Assembly (NCBI GenBank): GCA_021613335.1
Contig: JAJTWR010000263.1
Span: forward strand, 3,236,501 to 3,300,500
Length of the DNA: 64,000 nt
Source: Whitmania pigra
Lineage: Eukaryota; Annelida; Clitellata; Hirudinida; Haemopidae
Reading direction: 5' to 3'
Of this stretch, positions 24,323 to 36,732 are shown in pieces; within the stretch, counting starts at the first letter, position 1; every line of letters begins with the position of its first letter. Position numbers and translations under genes: made by a program. A model generated the notes under the pieces. It searched no databases, was not told where the DNA came from, and worked only from the letters and a program-made list of their open reading frames with translations.

Positions 24323-27300
24323 CTAGCTGTAGACTTCCATGAGGTTACTTGATGCTCTTAGATAGCTCGGTCTCTGCTTATTGGATAAGGAAACGTTAGT
24401 CCTCGATGGGTCTTCTGCTCCGTTCTGTGGAGCAATAACCAATTGCAAGGCTGGATTTCCATTCTCAATGACAACGAAGCCGTTCTCGTGGCGTCCTTCT
24501 TTACAAAGATGGTTGGAGTCTGCAAAGTCGAGCAACTGGTTGCTGGAGAGGTTCGACGATGCCCGACTTTCGACGACAAACATCGGCAACGATGGCAACT
24601 TCTTCTTTTCTTGGTGCTGGTCATATTTGGCCTGAATATGTTTATTAATGATAATGAATACCTATATTTAAAGAGCTCATCTTTCAGCATAACATGTTTA
24701 TGTTCAAAAAAGTATTAGAATCAATAACTTTTAAGTTAATATATGTAACTTTCAACAACAGAATTAGTAAATTAGTTCAAAATTTAACATTCAAAATCTA
24801 ATCCTTGGCCATCTAAATGTGAAACAAGATTTCAGAAGCACCAATCTTTGTTTATTTTGAAAACATGATGAAGTAAATCACACCTTATTATAAAGCAGGA
24901 CCCCAAAAATGGCCATCGTCATGCCAACGATGTTGACCCTGGTGACGGGATTTCCAAGGACGAGCAGCGACACAGAGATTACAGCTATCCTCTTCGTGCA
25001 ATTGGCCACGGCATAGCTGAGGGGTGTCACCAGTGCAATGATTGAAAATGCCACCAGGTTTTGAGCGAAATTGCAGAAGCCATCTATGACAAGGAGGGCC
25101 AAAAGTCGAGGTAGATGCGAGCTGTGAGACTGATTGAATAATCGCTCTGACGTCATCATAATACAACATTGAATTACATGCAAAATAGTGACACGTGATA
25201 TTGCTTCTTCTTGAATGCAAATGTTCATGAGATGTAGATACTCGACAATGATATTCAACATTTATTTCATAAATTATTGTTCAAACAATGACTTCTAGAA
25301 GCATATTAATTATTGGTCTTGAAAATGCAATTCCACAGTATGTTGTATGCATATTGTATTATCTTTTAAATATAACACAATAATGTCGAGAAAACAAATC
25401 TTATTTATTTCTTTATAATTAACTGTATGACATGAATAAATGAAATATGTCGCATTATCACAACATACATAAATATTGCATATCATAATCATAATTTAGT
25501 AAAATGAACAAAAGGTAAAGAACCATTGATATTGCAATCATCCTAATGCAAACGATGACAATTTAATGGCATTAAACCATTAGAAACTCACAAGACTAGA
25601 ATCCTGAAGGATCCTGCTAAGGTCGTAGAAGATCCAAAGTGGAAGGAAGAGGATGCCAGAAATAAATGCAAGGGTGAAGAGAAGAGAAAACTGGTGGAGT
25701 TTGGTATCTCTCAGACACTGTTTCAATCAAATCAATCATAAGAAGATGACCTTACTTCTAATCACTTTAAGAAACAAATCCTCTAAAACAATGTCATGAT
25801 TAGGAATCAACCCATAATAATAATCTAATTAACTATAATACAATCAATACAAAGAAATACTCTAAATGTTTTAAGGTGGCATCTAAATGTGAGTTTAAGC
25901 AGAATGAACTTCAGAATACAAGCACTGAGTCCACCTTCTTGGAGAAAATATTCTGAAGTGCGAATCCAACTGTGGAGACGAGAGCACTGATGAGACCAAT
26001 AACGTCGAAGGATAGCTCAGTTAAGGAGGCAATGACGACTCCGCAGATGATAGGAACTAATGAGAAGTAGACCTTGAAACAAGTTAAGAATTTACAGGAC
26101 ATGATTACAATTCAAGTGACTTGATTTCAGGTAACTCAACCATTTAGTTATCTTGTAACATATATTTAAATGCACGGAATAAAATTTTAAAAATATACTA
26201 ATCATTGATGAATAAATAAAAATTAGATTTATTAAAAAATATATGATTAATAGTTTGATTACGGCTATCAGATATTTATTATATTTGATTTAAAAAAATC
26301 AAAAAAATCGTTTAGAAGATCAAGAAATCAATAACAAGATATAAAAGTAATGTTTTATAACATTGTCACCATTGATTTAAGGTTTGTTCAACATAATGAC
26401 ATCATTGCAAATATAAAATCATAAATTATTTCCACTGAAACCAAAATTAATGAAACTGCAAAAAACCTTGTTGGTTTGTCTTTCTCTCAAAATGATTCTT
26501 GAGAGGACCACAGTGAAGAATGGCATGGTGGCCTTGACTGAGCAGAAGTTACCAAAATAAGTTGATTTCAATAAAAAAAAGTGACAGAAACAAGCTAGTA
26601 ATAATGGTAACAATATCATTAGGCTTGAGACTCATTAGCAAATATTAGAGACATGAATTTAAAGATTAAAGCTAAATGAAGAAATGTAAGTAGACAGTTT
26701 CATGTTTACTGACGAAATTATTTAATATTTAGAAATAAACAATTCAATTCTAATAAATAAACTATAGAATTTCAAATATTTTACAATGAAATTTAAAATA
26801 TTGAGAACTTTGGAATATCTGAAACTAACTTTTATTAAAATATTACTGAGTGGCTCCACATTAAACAAGAAAACACTAATTAAGACACTAATAATAACTG
26901 CAGTCTTGCAAAATTGACTATAGAAATTAATAGTAAATGCCTAACTAGCTAGCAACAATAACTTATAAACGTGATGGTTATTCATAATTTTGCAACTAGC
27001 AACATTAACACAGAAATGCATGACTCTTTTAATATTTACATCTAGAAAATTATGCATAACCATCAAAATCATTAGTTCAAGTCATTCCAACAGATATACA
27101 GCTGATCAGTCAACTAATTACAAAGATCAAATTATAATGTGAAAACCACGTACTTAAAATTGCCTTCATCAATACAACATTATTCAAAACCAAAATCTAA
27201 AGCGTCTTTAGAACATACCTGTATGAGCGTATGACACAGGCACTTTCCAAATGCTTATGTGAGACGATACTGAAGAGACAAATTTTCCGAAAGCCAATGG

Positions 27301-27564
27301 CAAGATCATTTGAAACCAATATCGCAAAGGAATATGGTAAGGTATCCACGTAGTATGACTCTCGACGAAATTTTTTAATATCGGAATTAAATATATCGTT
27401 ATGGACAACAACTGCACCATCGTAACTGTCATAGGATATGGGAAATCGCTAAGAAGAATTTTGCCTACAACGCCCATAGCTGAACTCAGGACGTACCACA
27501 AAAAACATAAACCTAGGATTTGAAAGACCTCCCGGTATTTAGTGTGGAAAAATACTGAAAACAT
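24323..27564 (-). CDS. SLC35E1: SLC35E1-like nucleotide-sugar/triose-phosphate-type transporter
   Basis: Six exons (27564-27219, 26537-26467, 26072-25935, 25717-25592, 25129-24884, 24631-24323) join in phase into 411 residues. Family landmarks run in order: [114 protein letters not shown] and [20 protein letters not shown]. This is the multi-pass TPT/EamA fold. The hydrophilic C-terminal tail of about 100 residues on the last exon is cytosolic in character. SLC35E members are Golgi/ER-type transporters whose substrates are poorly defined, so I assign none. The start at 27564 is the only ATG before the first membrane segment. Its 5' end faces NDUFB9. Confidence 0.92.
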
Positions 27565-28092
27565 ATTGTGGTTCTATATCATTAAAACATTTTGTCAAAG
27601 AACCTTTTTACATCCCTCAAGCGGACAGACCTCCACAACCATTTACAGGACCAAAACGAGTTAACATAAGTCCAGCTGAATGAGGGGTGCGATGCGTCGA
27701 CAACTGTATTTAAAAGTTAACTTAAATATAATTTATTGTTATATTAAATATTATTTTATTAATAATAAATCAAAATATTATTAAAAATAGAATGTGTTTG
27801 TACACAAATAATGCAATTACCGTTAACAAATTTACTTGAATACAATAAATATAAAAATTGTGTTTGCAAATAAATAAATTAATAAATTATAGTATTGATT
27901 AATTTTGAGCTATTCATAACTAAGTGGTAATACCACCTGCAATATATATCTGATATTTGAAAATATTATTTTACTTTTTTAGAGTGACTTAATAAATTAT
28001 TTTATTATAACCTAAGATAAACTATTGTGGAATAGGAATTCATTGCCACTAAGTGCAACTTGAAGACTTGTTTTGGTCACCTTTCGGCTAGA
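27565..28092. promoter_or_regulatory. Divergent 5' region between SLC35E1 and NDUFB9
   Basis: The divergent start codons are 528 bases apart. The interval is AT-rich with no recognisable core promoter motif. A second in-frame ATG for NDUFB9 at 28060 would add 11 residues. Confidence 0.35.
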
Positions 28093-30065
28093 ATGTCGTA
28101 TTTGCAGACGGTCGCTCTTTCTCATGCTCAAAGAGTAAAAATTCTTTACAAGGCTGCACTCAGAAATTTACAGGCGTTTCATATTTGGAAGTTCGAATTA
28201 ATTTTTTCTTATTTGACCTTCATATATGGCGGGTGTTCTAATGATACTCCTCAATTATTATAAGAGAATGTATACACAAGTAAAAGGATATTAAAATTGA
28301 AAATAGTTATTGTGTTTTTACAAATTGTTAAATGATTAATGTTTTGGATTGTCTAATGGGGTTTTTTTTACAGACATCTTTACAGATATGATGCAGTGGT
28401 GTTGAGAGCACGTTTTGATGAGCATAAAGATGAATCTGATGTAGCAAAGGCCAAGAAACTTTTAGAAGATGGTGAAAAAGAGCTAGACAGCAGGCTGCAT
28501 CCTGAACCATTCAAGTGTTAGAGATCATTAGCATTTATTGTGACTATTTCCAATTTATCTCAATAACAAATGAAAATTTTTTAAAGCTAAGTAAACTTAG
28601 AAGTGAAAATTTAATTTTATTTGTTATTGTAATTGCAGCTCATGTAGTAAGCAAAATGCTAAGCGTTATGACTGTCGCTGTTATTGCAGTATTACTGGAA
28701 TGTGACTGCCTGAGCTAACTTGCACACCATTTACTAAACATGTATATTAGCATCATTAATCCTGCTAAATGTTTGTAATGCAGCCTGTTTAAAAATTGTT
28801 GAAATTCTATGACAAGGCCTGATATTTGATTATTTATTTTTTTTTTTTTTAAAGTAAGCTTTCCATTTAGAGGAGACCACCTTTTCAAATATAAGCTTGC
28901 ACTTTTCTAAACTCTTCAACTTAAAAAACTTTACTTAATTTATATTTATAGTCTCTATTAATTGATTTTTTTTTAATTTAAAATTTTTTACATGTATGTA
29001 GTCAGCTTATTGTTATGATTATACAAATTGTAATTTGTAAAAAGTTAAAATTATAATTTCTTTTAGTTCCTTATTCACCTGGTGGATCCGCTTATGGAAG
29101 AGATGTCTATAGACCAGATTTTGTAAGCTTACATTCATATCCTTAGTGAATTAAATTTAGCTTAACAGCTTGTCCCTGTTTGTTAATCGTTACGGATTTC
29201 TTATTTTATTTCATAAACTAAGCTTTGGCTGCTATGTGTTTCTAGAGGAAGATTGGTCATAAATAATTCTAATAGCACATAATAGCACCTTCTAATGTAT
29301 GCCTTAAAACCACAGATAACATTAAAAATTTGAAATTTTTTGAAAATGTGTTGTATATAAAATTGGTTAATATTACATATATATATATATATCAAGGTTT
29401 AAAAATGAAATGTTCCATGTCCTTGACCAAACCCTCATTGGTTGTTTCACTGATCTTCAGCCATTATTCAGTTATTTCATTTCCCTGTTATAAAAATTTA
29501 CTTATCTTCAGCCATTATTCAGTTTTTTCATTTTCCTGATATAAAAATTTAATGTCTTTTGTTGGTATTGAATTGGTCTGTTAGGAGTTCATATCCTAGA
29601 TTCTTGCAAGAGTTTATGTAACCACTAAATATTTTGGTAATAACATTATACTGGACAGGAGATCTTTTTAACAATGCAGATTTTTGGACAGCCTCTACCT
29701 TTCCTATCAGTAGTAATCAGTTTTGCATAATAATAATATCAATATGAATATTTAGCACCACTTCTCAGGGACACTTTGTGCTGGGTTGTAAAAACCACAC
29801 ATATTGTTGCTTCTAACGTCAATTAAAGGGCATAGCCCTAAGTATTAGCTGGATGAATAAATACAGACACATGATATTTTGTTTGCAATTGTTTGATTGA
29901 AATGGCTCTGTATTTTCACTGTTCTTTCAGATTTATGATACTTGGCATCCCTTGGAGAAAGCACAATATCCTGAATATTTCAAGAGGAGGGATCAAAGGA
30001 AGATGGAATACATTGAAAGATGGAATCAGAAGTACGGCAAGGAACATGCCGGACATGATCATTAA
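28093..30065 (+). CDS. NDUFB9: NDUFB9 (B22, LYR-motif) subunit of complex I
   Basis: Four exons (28093-28190, 28374-28516, 29067-29122, 29931-30065) give 143 residues. The protein opens MSYLQTVALSHAQRVKILYK, where ILYKAALR is the LYR-type motif. It continues HLYRYDAVVLRARFDEHKDE, HPEPFKFPYSPGGSAYGRD and YDTWHPLEKAQYPEYFKRRD. This order matches NDUFB9, an accessory subunit of the membrane arm of mitochondrial complex I whose LYR motif binds acyl carrier protein. The protein is shorter than the vertebrate one because the C-terminal tail after the WNQKYGKEHAGHDH end is absent. The exon 2 donor is ambiguous by a few bases. I chose GT at 28517 because only it keeps the PFKFPYSPGG frame. Confidence 0.9.
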
Positions 30066-31957
30066 CATGTTCAAAGAAACTTTAAAATTCTGCTTAAATG
30101 TTTTACCTTAACATTGTTGGTGATTAATAGGCTTACCTTTAATACAATGTTTGGCAAGATTGAATTTGAGTTTTGTAAGTAATTTGGTGAACATGTTTAT
30201 GGAGCTTGGGTGACAAAATTTCCAGTGAGCCCCTGCCCTAACAAAAAATTATTCTGAGTTTGGTGGAAGTGTTTTCCAAAGAGGACTTCAGGGCTTTTAG
30301 CTATAACAGTCCCTATCTCTTAGTTATGCAATGAGTCCAAGATTTGGTCATAATTTTGTGTGAAACCAAGCTCTCTGACTGATATCATATGATATCAAGA
30401 CAGTATCTCTTGAAGGAAACTCTAATTTTGAGTAGATTAAGATGCGTTGAGATATTAATTAAGTACACTTAATCAGTGGTGAATCTAAAACACTTTGGTG
30501 AGAGAAAAGGCAAATACTGGAACCTGTACCCCTTAAGGTCTACCTTAAACCTCTTTCTGAAACTATAGTACGACGCATATTTCGCAACCACTTTGCTTTA
30601 CAAAATTTGTTTCTTGGTTTTGACATTCAAATTTATTCAAAGTAAAAGTTTTATAAAAGTGTCATTATCTGCATCCAGATCTGTGACATTGCTCTTTTGC
30701 TTCTTTGCAACTTGAAAGAAATTTAAGATATTTTCACTTAGTCTTTTAGTTGACATTTTTAATGGTAACGATCTTTATGAGGTTAATTGAGAGAAAATAG
30801 TAAATGACAATGTCTGATCAAAACTACCCGGTCAAAAACATAAAACTCAACAAAATAGCTCAATATACAGTGCGTTTCATAAACTTGGCCCAGATTCGAG
30901 AATCCCACAATTTACACGGTTGTCTATTAAATTAATGCAGATTTTTGACCCAAACGTCCTTTATATCATTCTAAAAGTCGCATTTAATTACTGTACTGTA
31001 AAATTTAGCAGTAACATTTGAATATTAATCGATGTGATTGGCGAGCTACAATAATTGGTTAAATAATTTGTTTTATCGAACGATTTCCATGATCTGGAAC
31101 CGAACTTAAAACATTTAGATTTTTTTACAGTTATATTATTCCTATTCGTTCGTACTAGTTAATTAACAGATGATAGTGAATTAATTGTAATTGTAATACT
31201 TTTTTTTAACAAAGTTTGACTTTTTTTTTTAGCTTTCTGATGAAATTATTCGATGTTGACACTTTCATTAATGAATTAATTAATATATAAATCTTAACAA
31301 TGCATACAAAAATTGAAATAGATGCATTGCTGTTGAATGATCTTGTATCCGGAATTTTCATCACTTGAGAAATACACCGCATGTAAAATTAATCGAGAGC
31401 TTCGTTATAATAATCAACTTTTGCGAGTCCTGTAACGAAGATTATTTCCTGGACAGAAATAGACATCATGCTCAGTGGTGAAAATCTTGAAAAGCATTTA
31501 TCGATAAAATCCCACTGATATTTAAATTTTTGTGATAAAATTAATTTTGTCTCACGAATGATATAAACAATATTTTGGTGACAACTCATAGGTAATTTTA
31601 AAGATAACTGTGCAATCTGATGCTAAATGTGATTATTGGGACTTCAATACCAAGATTCTGATTAAAGCATATAACACATGAATTAATTGGTTTCCTACTT
31701 ATTGTTTGTCATTGTCATTGGAATATGACACTCAAGTTTTTTTGACAATAATTTTTTTTTTACGCATTACATTTATATCAATTAGTGCTGTGATGAGTAT
31801 AAATTCATTAGTTATAGGGAAACATTAATTTTATTGAGTGTTAATAGATAATTGTTCTAACATTTTTGAACGGTCTTAAGCCTGGTGATCGAGCTTCAAA
31901 ACTTGGATATTTCTTTTTTGTAAGAATAACTTTACGACTTTCGAGATAATTATCTCG
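30066..31957. other. Intergenic, no gene seen
   Basis: The first part should be the NDUFB9 3' UTR. A 66-codon minus open frame at 31589-31389 has no family motif or clear splice context. Poly-T runs occur near 31200-31225 and 31750. Nothing else is supportable. Confidence 0.4.
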
Positions 31958-32284
31958 TCAATAAATAACTTTATTAATTTGAATCTTGGTAAACAGGTGT
32001 AGGAGGTAATTGTTCAAAGTTTCTGCAAAACATTCTGCTTTCAATCTACGACATCTCCGACGAATCAAGAGAAGGAAATGACAGGCCAGACAGCGATGGA
32101 TCCATCTCCAATTTTTCAATATATAAAATGACTTTAATCTCATGTCAATAATATTTGAAACTATCTGGATCATCCAAATTAATGTTTTTTCATTAGAAAA
32201 AATAGCAAAACTACAATTCACCTCCAATTTCACCACCTTCCCGACCCAGTTAAACCGGATCGTTTCATAAACTTCTGTCAACAA
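31958..32284 (-). CDS. Unrecognised open reading frame, 108 codons
   Basis: A continuous minus-strand frame starts MLTEVYETIRFNWVGKVVKL and ends in a basic, Cys-containing stretch (HRCLACHFLLLIRRRCRRLK). I do not recognise a family. It is unusually long for this AT-rich DNA and lies directly beyond the 3' end of the retrotransposon. It could be a fragment of a repeat or a chance frame; no promoter, splice or poly(A) evidence supports it. Confidence 0.15.
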   Translation of the reverse strand: MLTEVYETIRFNWVGKVVKLEVNCSFAIFSNEKTLIWMIQIVSNIIDMRLKSFYILKNWRWIHRCLACHFLLLIRRRCRRLKAECFAETLNNYLLHLFTKIQINKVIY

Positions 32285-32511
32285 AGATTTGCCAAGAAAT
32301 TCAAAAACTGTCTTATATATAAGTATATCTGCGTTACTTATTTATTACTCCGCCTTGGAGCTCCGACAGGGATCCTCAGAGGAGTTTCCCCCGTCTTCAA
32401 ACGTTTCGGCCCTTTGTATCTCCTTACGTTTTCGGGGGGTGGGCCGCATCCGGTGATCAGCCGGATGTCCCTGTCGGTTTGGTCTATCTGGACCCAACTG
32501 TTACCGCCGGC

Positions 32512-32745
32512 TATGAGAGGCACTCATCGGCCTTGTTATGCCGGTCACTGCCGTCTTGGACTGGAGCGACTGCGAAAGCTCTCAATGGCTTCTTCATGTC
32601 GCATATAACCTGTTTATCACCTGCAAATTTCGACTATGCGAGGCTCTCTTTGGCCTTATTATGTCGATCGCCTCCACCCCAGTTTGCCTACAGCGGTCAT
32701 GAAAGCTCTCAGTGGCTTCTTCACACCGTCTTAATATATGCAAAC
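32512..32745 (-). repeat. Imperfect tandem duplication in the retrotransposon 3' region
   Basis: Two adjacent segments of about 110-125 bases share GAGGCWCTC ... GGCCTTRTTATG and then GAAAGCTCTCARTGGCTTCTTC (Watson strand). The copies begin near 32512 and 32637. They lie outside the coding region, where RLE elements often carry structured RNA bound by their own protein. Confidence 0.6.
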
Positions 32746-32977
32746 TGGGCCTTATAATTTATTTGTAGCGGCGGCCGGAGATAGAAATTTTCGGGACCCG
32801 ACCGTGGGCCTATTCGCGGCTGCGGTTTGATCCGCATTTCATGTTGCTTCGCGAGTCCGCGGCCGGCCCATTTCTCCCGACAACACCGTGTCTCTCGGCC
32901 AATGATTTGGCCCCATCGTTCGGTGGATTATTCATACCGGAGACCGACGGCTTTCCCCGGCTTCCTGCAGTGGCCTC

Positions 32978-35195
32978 TTAAGACTTCTTCTGGCTCCTCA
33001 TGTGCCAGATCCAGAATGAAGCCGCTTCTGCGGCCTCAGACATCTTTGTCATAGCCTTTGTTCTCTCCCGGCTTGACAGTCCAATCTTAGTGAGGAAAGC
33101 GTAAGTCGACTTGCCGACCACGCCCCTTGCGCCAATCTCGATTGGGAAGAGGTCTGTACGGTACCCTCTCGTTTCCAGGTCCATCGTCAGATCTGCGTAC
33201 TTATCTGCTTTGAGCGCATTGCTGTATTGCAGCCTGTCCTCCCATGGGACCGTCAACTCCACCAGAATGATGGCATCCGTCGACGGCGATACGAGCACCA
33301 GATCCGGCCTCTTGCCACTTTCTATCAGCACTTGGGGGTAGTGCCTCATCCCTTCTAAGTCGGCTGCGATAGTCCAGTCGTTTGCCTCTGCCGGAATGTC
33401 TCGCCTGGGGGGTTTGGCATCTCTTTTTGCAGAGGTGTGCGAAGCCCTCGCGCAAGAAGTAAATCTTTCGATGATTTACAATCGTGCGCGAGTTTGCTTT
33501 GGATACTGCTGCCTTTGCGGCTTCACACACTTCTCGAAGGACCTGGTTATGTCGCCATGTGTACCGACCATTGGCAAGGGCATACGTGCAGTTGCTGAGC
33601 ACGTGATGCAGTGTCTCGGTCCCGCCGCAGAGCCGGCATTCGGTGTCTTCCACCATGCCCCACTTATGCAAATTGTCCCTGGATGGCAACTGGTCGTACA
33701 CTGACCTTATCGCGTAGGCAAGTCGGAGCGGGGACATCTTCCACATGTCGCTCCAGGTAAGGGATCTTTGCATCACGTCTTCCCACGTTGTCCACTTACC
33801 CTGCTGTGACTGCTGGACTGCCTTCGTGACTCGGTCTTGTTCCACTTTCCTCCTCCTTTCCTGGATAATCATAGCGGCTGTGATTGATGCGCTCGCCTGG
33901 GACCATTTTGGCAAGTGGTTCCATCCAACTGCATGACGATCCGTCTGGGTAGGACCTCTCATTTCCTCGAACATCAGCTCGGCAACTGATTCGTCGATCT
34001 CATTCTGCGCTCTGAATTTCCTTCCAGATCTGAGCAGTGGTTTGACTTCGCGGATCCTGTTGTCCGCGGAGTTGTTGAGCATCCACTGCGTTCTTATTTT
34101 GGAGAGTTTGTACTCTTCCACGATGGACCTTAGTGGCAATCGCAGGCTCGTGCTCCTACTGTAGAGGGCAACCGATGACAGCGCTGGAGGTAGGCCTGGC
34201 CATTTTCTGGTGTATCGGTTAACTTTCCTCTCCAGTTTCTCGACCACTGACACCCCAATCTCATAGATGGTTAACGGCCAGAGCAGTCATGGAAGGAGAA
34301 CGAACTGGAGCAACCACACTTTGAACCGCCCTTGCAGCGGTGCCTCGTCGAATGCCTGCAGTCCCTTGATGGTTTGTTGGAGTATGGCGTCCCTCATGCT
34401 CTTGTCGGTGAGAGATTTGTCGAAAACCCTTCCAAGGCTTTTCACCGGTTCTTCGGATACTGTGGGGATTCGCTGCTCCGCCACATCGAAGAACACGTCC
34501 TCGCGAATTTTCCCCCTGACTAGGGCGAGACTTCTGGATTTCGCAGACTTGAAAGCCATTCGACACCACCCTAGAAGGTCATTCAACTTGTCCAGGGTAT
34601 TTTGGACAACCTTCTTCCTGTTCATGATCAGGGTAGTGTCATCCATAAATGCCTTTATTAGAGGCATGTACACACCTTTACCAATGTGCGCCTCTGGAAT
34701 ACGAGACCCAGCTGCCTTCAGTAGGATTTGCATCGCCAGTACAAATAAGGAAGGAGAAATCGTGCACCCCATAGCTATTCCAACCTCTAGAGGCACCCAC
34801 CTTGTAGTGTACGTCTTGGTGGAAAACCGCATCATGAACCCGTTAAAATATTCCTGCAGGATGTGAATAACGGTCTGAGGCACATGATGGGCCTCCAATG
34901 TTTTCCATAGGAGCTGGTGTGGTACTGACCCGTATGCGTTCGCTAGGTCCAGTCACACGACGTACAAACTCAGCCGGTTTCTCTTGGCTCTCTGGATAGC
35001 TTCCCAGATCATCGAGGTATGCTCGATACAACCGGGTACACCTGGAATGCCTCCCTTTTGGACTGAAATGTCCACGTACTGATTAGACATCACGAACTCC
35101 GTGAGCCTCGATGCCATGATAGAGAAAAATATTTTCCCTTCTACGTTTATTTTTATAATTGATAATAAAGTTTTCACAGAAAAAAGCGTGTGCAA
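32978..35195 (-). pseudogene. Reverse transcriptase/RLE endonuclease remnant
   Basis: The reading frame from 35195 shows RT blocks (GKIFFSIMASRLTEF, VGIAMGCTISPSLF, and the catalytic box AFMDDTT in place of the commoner F/YADD). Further on is a CX2CX7HX4C motif (CRLCGGTETLHHVLSNC), then the nuclease signature RPDLVL ... VELTVPWED. The frame is broken three times. In-frame stops lie at about 34950-34952 and 34284-34286, and a one-base shift lies at the run of six G at 33407-33412, after which the endonuclease continues in another frame to the stop at 32978. The breaks are few and simple, suggesting a fairly young dead copy. Plus-strand frames over this block are shadows. Confidence 0.85.
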
Positions 35196-35439
35196 GTGAA
35201 ATATTTGTCCTACAGACGTGGAAGCATATCATAATGATAATGAATCCGAGTAGAGACCAATATCGTTTTCGTTTTCGGCACCGAAAATTGACATTTTGTT
35301 ATTTACGGCGTCGTTTCGTTTTCTGTTCCACTTAATGAAATTCCCTGATACCAATTAAACTCAAAACGGTCATAAAAGCATTCAAACTAACACTAACTTC
35401 GAATTAAATTTGGAATCAGTTATCGGTTAATGTATTCAA

Positions 35440-35600
35440 CTCACAAAATTTTTTTTTAATACATATTTTGTCGCCGAGCTATTTTGAGGAAGCTATTTTG
35501 ACTGGGCCGTTTTGACGGGATTTTCCCGTCCCGTCCTGAGCTATTTTGCCGCTGTTCTGACGGGGCCGTTTTGACGGGACTATTTTGAAGCCGGGCAGTT
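35440..35600. repeat. Diverged copies of a GAGCTATTTTGACGGG-type repeat
   Basis: The words GTCGCCGAGCTATTTTGA, GGGCCGTTTTGACGGGA and GAGCTATTTTGCCGC recur several times in 160 bases. The same vocabulary forms the termini of the 160-bp MITE at 41910-42069, so this is probably a cluster of related MITE ends. Confidence 0.5.
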
Positions 35601-36732
35601 ATTATTTTAAGTGTTGTGTAAAGTTTTAAGTGAGCGGCCCGCCATAAGTCATAGAAGAACCAAACTGATCATCAGTTCGAAATGTTAGCCTAACCCATCA
35701 GACCACAATGATGGCGAGTAGAATTTATCGCTTACTTTAAAGTCACATAGAAACGCCTAGAGTCAAGAATATCCAAACACTCAAAAGCCATTCCAAAGTA
35801 CCTCCCTTACTTCATAAACACAGGAGCCACTTAAATGTTTTTTTATTTTAAATGAAAAATCACATAAGCTAAAATAATTTGCATATTTCATAACAAAACT
35901 GATAATGAATTTTTAAAAAAATCACAAAATAAATTTTAATGATTTTTTAGGTTTAAGTTTTTATAAGTAATTAAAAGTTTATAAAAAAATAATCATTATT
36001 TTTTAGACACTCAGAAGCTAATAATTTCTAATGCAAAAGAACAATAAAGGCATGAGGAATTTAACATTAAATTTCAATAAATAGAATATTTCAACTAAAT
36101 GTGGGTAAAACGGGATCACATCGACAAAAATAGCAGCTCTCAAAATATTAAGCGATTGAAATTATTATTTTTTGAAACACTTAGTGTTGCTCTTCTGTTG
36201 AGGGATACACCCAAGTAAAGATCAACATTTCGAGAGGATTTCAATAACATCCTTAGACTTTAAAATAAAAATGAATTGTTACAAAATTTACAAATTTGTT
36301 GCAAGGTTATTTTCGACTGAACAAACGATTCATCAGAACATCCTAATTAGGCCATGGAAAAGCACATTACAATTTCCGACGATATATCCTTCAGCAAACT
36401 TTTAGTAGTTTCTTCAAAAGAAACATTTTAGTAACTGCTCCACAAAATTATATAAATGGTATTTTGGTTTAATATTTAAGTAAGTAATATTTTTACGATG
36501 AAGAAAAATAGCTGGAATAACAGCCATACAGGAAGGTGAAAAATTCGTCAACATATACATTACCTTCTTTAATTGATTGCAATGTAATTAATTCAAAGTA
36601 TACAAATTCATGCTTATTCTACATTTTTACGAGATCCAAAATGCTATAAAGCGAAATGTGTGTGGAACTCACGCCAGATTCATAAAAGTTACTTTCCAAA
36701 GCTTACGGGAAAACTATTTCAGCACATCACAT
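35601..36732. other. Intergenic AT-rich spacer
   Basis: No coding exon, RNA gene or clear repeat is seen between the MITE-like cluster and the TIR element. Confidence 0.35.

Larger units (their letters stand above)
32338..35200 (-). mobile_element. Non-LTR retrotransposon of the restriction-like-endonuclease class, 5'-truncated
   Basis: The block is conspicuously GC-rich compared with the AT-rich sequence on both sides, with sharp edges near 32340 and 35160. Read on the minus strand it carries the C-terminal part of a reverse transcriptase, a CCHC zinc motif and an endonuclease, then about 640 bases of 3' untranslated sequence. The order (RT, CCHC, RLE) is that of the R2/NeSL/HERO group. The 5' end is lost inside the RT near the NVEGKIFFSIMASRL block, as is common for incompletely reverse-transcribed copies. 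No poly(A) tail or target duplication could be placed with confidence. Confidence 0.85.

Noticed and set aside
24358..24718. Overlapping frames on both strands around 24.4-24.7 kb
   Set aside because: Only the frame ending at 24323 continues the SLC35E1 exons in phase; the others are shadows of that exon.
32414..34866. Several plus-strand frames of 60-199 codons
   Set aside because: They are shadows of the GC-rich minus-strand retrotransposon coding region.
32338..35200. GC-rich block as a horizontally acquired gene island
   Set aside because: Reverse transcriptase, CCHC and restriction-like endonuclease motifs show it is a retrotransposon; composition alone is not evidence of transfer of host genes.
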